From Hyparrhenia diplandra (lineage: Eukaryota; Streptophyta; Magnoliopsida; Poales; Poaceae), in NCBI GenBank assembly GCA_015847255.1, contig JADLZK010002646.1:1-64000 (forward strand): DNA of 64,000 nucleotides, read 5' to 3'. Positions 57,852 to 64,000 of this stretch are shown here, one piece after another. How positions within the stretch are numbered: the stretch's first letter is position 1; each line of letters opens with the position of its first letter. Both the position numbers and the translations under genes were made by a program. The notes beneath the pieces were generated by a model that worked only from the letters and a program-made list of their open reading frames with translations, did no database searches and had not been told where the DNA came from.

Positions 57852-60223
57852 TCAGTCATCATCCTCATGGTCGGCCAGATGCCACCGGCCATCCTTGCCT
57901 TTCACCATACCTTTGTTCTGTACCACCCACCATGATGATGGAACAGAAAACTCATTTTTCAGTGCATCTTCATGTTTGTTCACCAAAGCAATGTCTCGAT
58001 CAACCAACAACTCGAACCCTCCACTGCTCCCTGAGCCCCTGCAACCCCGTGCATGTAGCATTCCATGTCATGCCATGTCAAGGGGTTTCCAGGGGCCTTC
58101 AGGTAGGGTGATTCCCCTGTGTCGATCATTAGCTCTGTGCCGACATCACTGTATCCGAGCTTTGGCCATTTTGGGACCACATCAGGATAGTTCCGGACTC
58201 GGAGCAATCTCAGGTCTGCTGTACTGTCAAATGCTTTCTGAAAATCAGGGTTACCGACTCTGGGGCTTCCAAATACAAACGCGGACACAGGGCAGCTCCT
58301 GTTGTAGCCATGGGAGATAATATCAATTGCGTTGATGGTGGCAAGTGCTGCTCCTAGGCTGTGACCTGTTATGGTGATGCTCGTCTCCTCTGTCTTGTAC
58401 AAATCCTGTATCCTTTTGACCTCGTTTAACACCTGCTAATTTTTTATTAGTTTGATCAGCACATGTTTATTATATTTTTATCAGCTGATGAGCAAAATGA
58501 AGAAGCTACATCAAATATGCATAATCAAGGAGACAATGATGCATGCTGGGACAGCATTATTCAAGGTCCTGTTTGTTAAAAGTATTTCATATTTTTTGAA
58601 GAAACAACCACAAATTCTTTGTGTTCATGTTCTTTTTCTCTCTCATGCCTAGCGCCCTCCATTCCCAGCCTCGTTGGTATCAGTGGAAAAATATTCAGGG
58701 GGACCCTGGTTGACTTCTCAACAAAAAAGAATCAAACTTTTCATCTTAGACTACAGACATACAGTACACTACTTGCGTGGCTTGTACCATATTTGTGTTT
58801 TTGCATAGTAGGCTTCAGTTGGCTCACAAGTGGAATTATCTCCCTCCCGCCTGAAATCATCATGATGTTTCCCTAGTGCTGAGGTGGATCAGAAGAAAAA
58901 TACCCATATGGGTGGAATCTTTTCTTCATTCCTTTTGAAACTAGCTACAGGTTTTTGGTATTCACTAAAGGAAAGCACCTAAATCGGCTTCAGGTTTCGA
59001 CCTAGGCTGGTGGGAGGTTAAATAGCCTCCCCACGACCTGGCCAATATTCCCACTGGTGGGAACCAGATATTTGTTTTTCATAGATGGCAGAACCTTCAA
59101 CATTACCTGTCAATGCACTTTAACTAATTTCTATAGTTACGTATTGAATTAAACCACCTAAAATCTGTGCATTGTTGGCTTGTTGCAGGGGATTTATTCA
59201 TTGACACCTTAATGAGCTCCCAATGGTGAAGGGCTCTACGCCACCCCGGTCCAATCCCAAAGATGCAGACATCTATTTCAAAAAGTAACAGTCCTTGTGC
59301 TCATTTCTGAGTGACGTGAACCGCACTTCTCAAGCACCACTACTCAACTAGAGAACACCTGCCTAGATATAGTGCCCACAAGTCATGCTGTTTCAATTAA
59401 GTAATGCTCTTTACAGATACCATGTCGTTCTTTCCTTTGCTTGAACTCTAATGAAGGGGAAGGGACACTTTCACTTCAAGGATATACATGATTAACAAAG
59501 CATACACACTACACTCTAGACCTTGCTGTTTAACTTGTTCACAGATTGGTATTCCTCAGAAAAACCGGAAAATTGTGTATTGCTTAATGAATATTCTAGA
59601 ATTTGAATGAGTTACCTGATGTCTGGCACTTTCTTTGTTATATTGTGACCCTGGATCAGCACTTGTGTAGACTGAAAGCCACCCTCCATGCACACAGGGG
59701 TTAGTTGCGCTGCCTGGAAGAACTATTTCTGAAGCAGGCACCAAGGAAATATCAAGATCATCCATCCACTCTACCATCCGTATTGTGCCACGCCATGCCA
59801 CCACCACATCCCGCCTTCCAAGCACTTCCTTACCCTCGTCTGTAGCTACTGCAACAAACCCCATCCAATTTGACTGCCTGCTCCATGCAGCCTTTGAAAG
59901 AGACTTAACCATGAATCCATCAGGTAAGCTGACAGTACACATTGCATATATGAACTTTGTAATGTCATACAAATTTGGGTTTGATACATCCACCCTGCTA
60001 AGGAAGTCCCTGCGGTTGAAGAGGCAAGACCCAGCATACCTTGATCTCTCTCTCTGTTTAGCCCGGTATAGGCTGCCTGGGAGAGCTCACCATAGTTGAT
60101 GATATTCCTACGAAGGTCGAGGTCGAGAGGATCCACTAGGCCCTTCCAATAATTCAAGCCATTGAGTTCTTTCCATCTTTTGGCAATGTTCCCCATACCT
60201 CTTATAAGACTCATCTTTGTCAT
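57852..60223 (-). CDS. PLA1-C: class 3 lipase / phospholipase A1-II (two frameshifts)
   Basis: Exon 1 is 59616-60223, exon 2 is 57852-58432, with an 1183-bp GT-AG phase-0 intron at the family's Gln|Val junction. Exon 1: NIAKRWKELNGLNYWKGL, WMGFVAVATD, VVAWRGT. Exon 2: GHSLGAALA with Ser about 228, NYPDVVPKWP, MECYMHGVAGAQG. Each exon lacks one base: one in the TC/GA run around 60045-60055 and one around 58027-58030 (between AQG and SGGFELLVD). Adding one base to each gives 609 and 582 nt, 396 residues. Start: a TATA box (60298-60304) overlaps the longest frame's first codon, so translation more likely begins at the Met at 60223 (MTKMSLIRGMGN). No signal peptide is seen. The C terminus (LADHEDDD) is acidic like PLA1-B, its immediate neighbour and probable tandem duplicate. 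Confidence 0.85.
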
Positions 60224-60297
60224 GTGTGTGCTTCTCTTTCTCTTGCTTGGTTTTCTACATGCTACAAAAAACCAGAACTTCATGTTCCACCTGCACA

Positions 60298-60304
60298 TAT
60301 ATAG
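60298..60304 (-). promoter_or_regulatory. TATA box of PLA1-C
   Basis: The minus strand reads CCTATATATGTG, a good TATA box about 75 nt upstream of the ATG at 60223. This gives an expected transcript start near 60270 and a 5' UTR of about 45 nt. It argues against the upstream in-frame ATGs at 60298 and 60283. Confidence 0.5.
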
Positions 60305-61103
60305 GTAGGATAGGTGCTAGCTTGTCCATCAGATTTGCAGTTCAGTATGCATGAAGAATAGAAGCTCCCCTGTCATTCTTTCAGCTTATCAATCTGCCAG
60401 CCAACTAGGGCAACAGGCATTCTGGATTTCAAAGCAAAAAGAAGCTTGCACGGATCAAATAAGGACCTAAAGAGAAATAGACCATTTAACTTTATTCCAA
60501 CTATAATGACCAGACAAAGTAGGGAAGGCAAATAATGTGCAGCCTTCCATATCTTTGCGTCCCTCTCAAGATAGGCAAATACGTTATAGGACCAGTAGGC
60601 AGCAGTGGACCAGCTTGAACCTTCTGGTGCTCTCCAGCCAACAGGCCTAGTGTAAAGGTAAAATACAGTTTACAGCCTCCGGACCATCATCCAAACTAGA
60701 TGCATCCATCAAATCATGCAGAAAGTTAAAGCATTTGGCACTGAAAATCTTTACTAATCATGCTTTTTAAGTATATGTACAATGATACGTTTGTCATCAC
60801 CAAAAGAAAATTGCAAACAACAAAAATATATATAAAAAATAGCAATTCTGTATGCAAAGGATGGATGCACCCAACTCAGGAGTCTCTTTTATAAACAACA
60901 TACATACAGTACATACTAGACACAGGAAAATTGCCCTAAAGCACTAATCACGATAACTTGGAAAGGAGTAGCATGATTAGCTTAGGTTTCACTCCATCCT
61001 AACAAAGATTTTATCCATTTTAGGATAAACGAGGTCTATTTGGTTTCAAGGTTTTTGGTTTCAGCACTTTCCTTACTGTACAAATGTTAAAAAAAAAATT
61101 ACA
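60305..61103. other. Upstream region of PLA1-C, no gene seen
   Basis: Promoter-side and intergenic DNA. Only short, unrecognised frames are present. Confidence 0.4.
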
Positions 61104-61257
61104 CCTCAGTTTCCAAATACTTGGATACTTTGACGAATGACCAAAATGTCCTCGTAAAGTTATCTAGAATACTTACATAGTTCTTTTATAGGAGCAAGTG
61201 CCAAGTATTCAGAAGCAAAAAAAGTGGTGAAAAGTGTCAAGTATTTGGAAACAGAGG
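61104..61257. mobile_element. 154-bp MITE candidate with 20-bp inverted ends
   Basis: The left end CCTCAGTTTCCAAATACTTG and, inverted from the right, CCTCTGTTTCCAAATACTTG match at 19 of 20 bases. There is no coding capacity. A target duplication is not evident, so the superfamily is open. Confidence 0.6.
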
Positions 61258-61309
61258 TTGTTAATAACATAGATACACCTCATAATATACCTGTCACTTC
61301 CAAAGTACT

Positions 61310-61446
61310 TCCACCGTCAAACTTGATGTTCTAGATTTGTCCTAAGTCAAACCATACCAATTGGTGTCATAGGTGTTGATACTTTTATGTATAAATTTAG
61401 TCAAACTTTGGATATTTGGCTTAGTATTTTGTGGCAGAGGGAGTAT
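61310..61446. mobile_element. Decayed Stowaway-like fragment
   Basis: Right side ends GGCAGAGGGAGTA, the familiar inverted Stowaway end. The left side (ACTTCCACCGTCAAA) is only weakly complementary. Interior phrases such as TTAGTCAAACTTTG are typical of Stowaway relatives in grasses. Confidence 0.45.
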
Positions 61447-62515
61447 GTTTTGTTGGTGTATCAGCATCAAATATCAAGCCTTGACCAAATGCACACAATT
61501 TAGTACCTCAAAGGCTCAAAATCAATTAATTCAATTCAATACACTTAAAAATAAAAGAACCATCATGCATTTCAAAGTAATAACTCTGTTTCCCTTTAAC
61601 CTTTTGTGTAAGTTGCAACTATTGTGATATAAATTAAGGATAACAACACAAATAAATTGAAAGGTCACTTCATTAGTGCTTCTCAAATCTGTGCAGAGAA
61701 ACTTGCAAGTAATTTCTTGAGACATCAAACATTTGAAGAAATACAATTCAACCTTCCAACTTCTATGCACAAGAAAGTAACAGAATAGTCTCAAGTATTA
61801 CACAATGCTTTGCTCATGAAACTGAGCTTGATACCAAACATGAAGTATCCTGTCTGAGCACTAGTAATGCATGACCATATGATCCCTGCAATTTTGCATT
61901 AATGGTGAGGATCTTTAATCCAAAGGAAACAATATTTTTGTAGTTTTACCAAAACTGTAAGTGGTTAGTTCTATTATTGGTTCAGTTTAGTCCTTTTTTT
62001 AACCTGCTTTAACTTTGTCGCTAACAGAATGGGGTCATCATGACACACTAACAAGTGAACTGAGAGATATGTAATGCGCGATGAGTGCATGATTGAAAAA
62101 CATGCACCATTAATTGGAGCCATAAGATAATACCATAAGTTACAGATTTTCAGGCGGCTACACTCAAAATAATGTTGAAAATACTGCACCTGTTACTGTA
62201 CAAATGCATGTTCTATGGCATTGAGCGGAAGCCTCAATGCCATGTGGAGTAATGGACACTTAGGTACAAGATTGCATTCTATTTGGAAGTACCATACTTT
62301 TCCAAAATACTCTGAACTGCTGCAGTTTCCAAAGAAATAAAAAGAAACTGGTCTTCTTCAATTATGTGAAATTCATATTTTAATACTCCTCTATTATCAT
62401 ATCACCACTGAACTGAGACAGGTTTATTTACTGAGAAAACATAAGTTTCCCTTCTAGATGAATCCATATAGAGAAAAAAAAATCAAGAACACATCAGAGA
62501 GAACATAATAGTCCC
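61447..62515. other. Intergenic 3' of the PPR gene
   Basis: AT-rich with short frames. This should hold the PPR gene's 3' UTR at its right end. Confidence 0.4.
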
Positions 62516-64000
62516 TTACCAAAAATCCCCACAAGAGCACACCCCATCTTCAAATCGGTGGAACCGACGATTATCCCTAAGAACCACAACTCTACCTGTG
62601 CACTTAGTTAGATACTTAATTGCATTGTGGCAATCATCACACACGCGCAAATTCTTCATAACTCGGATTGGCACACCTTGTGGAACAATCAAAAGACCTA
62701 ACCCTATTGCTAGCCTTTCACTGTGATACCTCACTGTTGCTCGCTTCTCATCCCCATCCACATCCTTAACCACTGCACTAGTGTCTGCCACATAACCAGC
62801 TGCCTCCATCTTCTCACCAACTTTCTCTAGAACCTTGTAAATTTCCTCACTTCGTTGGTGTCTCCTGCAGTTTGATACAAAGCTATGCACCTCCCCTGCA
62901 GCTTCTAACCAGCTAAGTCCTGTTTCTTTCTGTATACCTGCATCACGCATTGCTTTCCTAGCAAGAGCTGCATCACTATGCCTTCCTGCAGCTGCATATG
63001 TGCTTGACAAAAGCATATGTGCCCCAGAGCTACGAGACCCAGTCTCAAACAGCCTCTTTGCAGCTATTGCTGCAGTATCAGCATCCTTAAATATACGACA
63101 TGACATGAGTAGTGCACCCCAAACAGACTCCGGTGGTTCCATGGGCATGGACTCAATAAGATCAAGCGCTTCCTTTATACGTCCTACACGGCCAAGTAGG
63201 TCAACCATTGAAGCATAATGTTCAGCCTGTGGTTCAATGCCATAATCTTTCATGAGAGAAAAATATCGCTTCCCCTCATCAACAAGGCCAGAATGGCTAC
63301 AAGCAGTGATCAAGCACAGGAAGGTTATGTGATTGGGCCGGAATCCAGCGTTCTGCATCTCTATAAATCGCTCAAATGCTGCAGCAGTATGCCCATGCTG
63401 AGCAGATGCAATGAGCACTGCATTCCAAATGCCAAGGTTCTTCTCAGGTGCTTCATTGAACACTCGGTAAGCACAGTCTACAAGCCCACACTTTGAGTAA
63501 AGCGAAACAAGTGAGCTACCAACAAAAGGTGATGCATCAAGTGCTGTCTTTGTAGCCCTGGCATGCACCTGGGCTCCAAGCTCAAAGAGTGTTGCTACAG
63601 CACATACACGGATGATGCAAGAAACTGTGTAGTCATTCACCGGCACGGCCTCCTCCAGTGCCAAGCGGAAGATTCCCATCGCTTCAGGATGCATCCCCGC
63701 GTCAGCATACCCACAGATGAGTGCGGACCAGGAGACAACATTCCGTTCCGGCATTTCCTCGAATAACCGGCGGGCGTCTCCAAGGTGGCCGCACTTGGCA
63801 TACATGTCGAGAATCGCCGACCCAACAAACACGTCGCCCGCGAACGGAGTCTTGGCGGCGAGGCCGTGGAGCGCGTGAGGGGCGAACGGAGGGCGCGACA
63901 AGGTCTCGGCAGCGGCGACGGCCTTGGCAGCCGAAGGTATGTTGCGGTCGGTGGCGGGGACGCCCGCCGCGAGCATGCGGCGGAACGTGTCGAAGGCGGC
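62516..64000 (-). CDS. MEF1: DYW-class pentatricopeptide repeat protein, MEF1-like (5' part outside window)
   Basis: Organellar C-to-U RNA-editing factor. The frame is open from TAG at 62516 to the window edge (494 codons), so the N terminus and transit peptide lie beyond 64000. PLS-type PPR repeats come first (GDVFVGSAILDMYAKCG, RNVVSWSALICGYADAG, VGSSLVSLYSKCG, FRPNHITFLCLITACSHSG), then the E domains (SVWGALLMSC, KETGLSWLEAAGEVHSF), then a DYW deaminase domain in about the last 95 residues. Its zinc site is HSERLA (His, Glu) and CDDCH, with CSC near the end. The protein ends CGDFW, a conservative change from the usual DYW. Phrases such as VNDYTVSCIIRVCA and KNLGIWNAVL are close, from memory, to Arabidopsis MEF1 (At5g52630), a mitochondrial editing factor. 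Orthology is inferred. No intron is seen in the visible part. Confidence 0.9.
   Translation of the reverse strand, partial: AAFDTFRRMLAAGVPATDRNIPSAAKAVAAAETLSRPPFAPHALHGLAAKTPFAGDVFVGSAILDMYAKCGHLGDARRLFEEMPERNVVSWSALICGYADAGMHPEAMGIFRLALEEAVPVNDYTVSCIIRVCAVATLFELGAQVHARATKTALDASPFVGSSLVSLYSKCGLVDCAYRVFNEAPEKNLGIWNAVLIASAQHGHTAAAFERFIEMQNAGFRPNHITFLCLITACSHSGLVDEGKRYFSLMKDYGIEPQAEHYASMVDLLGRVGRIKEALDLIESMPMEPPESVWGALLMSCRIFKDADTAAIAAKRLFETGSRSSGAHMLLSSTYAAAGRHSDAALARKAMRDAGIQKETGLSWLEAAGEVHSFVSNCRRHQRSEEIYKVLEKVGEKMEAAGYVADTSAVVKDVDGDEKRATVRYHSERLAIGLGLLIVPQGVPIRVMKNLRVCDDCHNAIKYLTKCTGRVVVLRDNRRFHRFEDGVCSCGDFW

Overview
The window is nuclear DNA of a grass (Poaceae). The evidence is GC-rich exons in AT-rich intergenic DNA, canonical GT-AG introns, grass-type Stowaway, PIF/Harbinger-like, hAT and Mutator-like MITEs, an L1-type LINE, a non-coding LTR retrotransposon, and gene families typical of grass genomes. 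From memory, rice chromosome 1 (around Os01g0651100-Os01g0652300) carries four PLA1-II lipase genes in one stretch, so this is probably the syntenic block in another grass. I cannot test that here or name the species.

Genes from left to right: PLA1-A, a DAD1-like class 3 lipase (minus, 5330-7575); an MBOAT wax-synthase-like O-acyltransferase (minus, 12816-13886); a three-exon GDSL esterase/lipase (minus, 16580-19442); an F-box protein gene (plus, 46861-48028); PLA1-B (minus, 51663-56502), whose intron is swollen by transposons; PLA1-C (minus, 57852-60223); and the 3' part of a DYW-class PPR RNA-editing factor resembling MEF1 (minus, 62516 to the right edge). The three PLA1 genes share one architecture: two exons and a phase-0 intron at the same Gln|Val junction just before the GHSLG elbow. 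They are tandem-type paralogues.

Repeats fill the rest. 8-16 kb holds a 151-bp MULE-type MITE, a 903-bp hAT element with an 8-bp target duplication, and a 1023-bp long-TIR MULE-like element. A 5'-truncated LINE with a 15-bp target-site duplication lies at 20887-25062. 25-46 kb is a TE graveyard dominated by a roughly 9.2-kb LTR retrotransposon without recognisable coding capacity (33171-42411). It sits in the second copy of a duplicated repeat, and the first copy preserves the unoccupied site.

Five single-base frameshifts, four in or beside G/C or base-doublet runs and one in a GA repeat, interrupt four otherwise well conserved genes (PLA1-A, the GDSL gene, the F-box gene, and PLA1-C twice). 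In every case one compensating base makes the total coding length divisible by three. Assembly error is therefore as likely as pseudogenisation.

I found no RNA genes, CRISPR or prokaryote-like systems, and no convincing new biological system. The best leads are the same-strand lipid-ester gene group, a signal-peptide-bearing PLA1-II paralogue, and the odd structure of the LTR retrotransposon, whose LTRs differ mostly by block indels and one of which contains an inverted internal segment.
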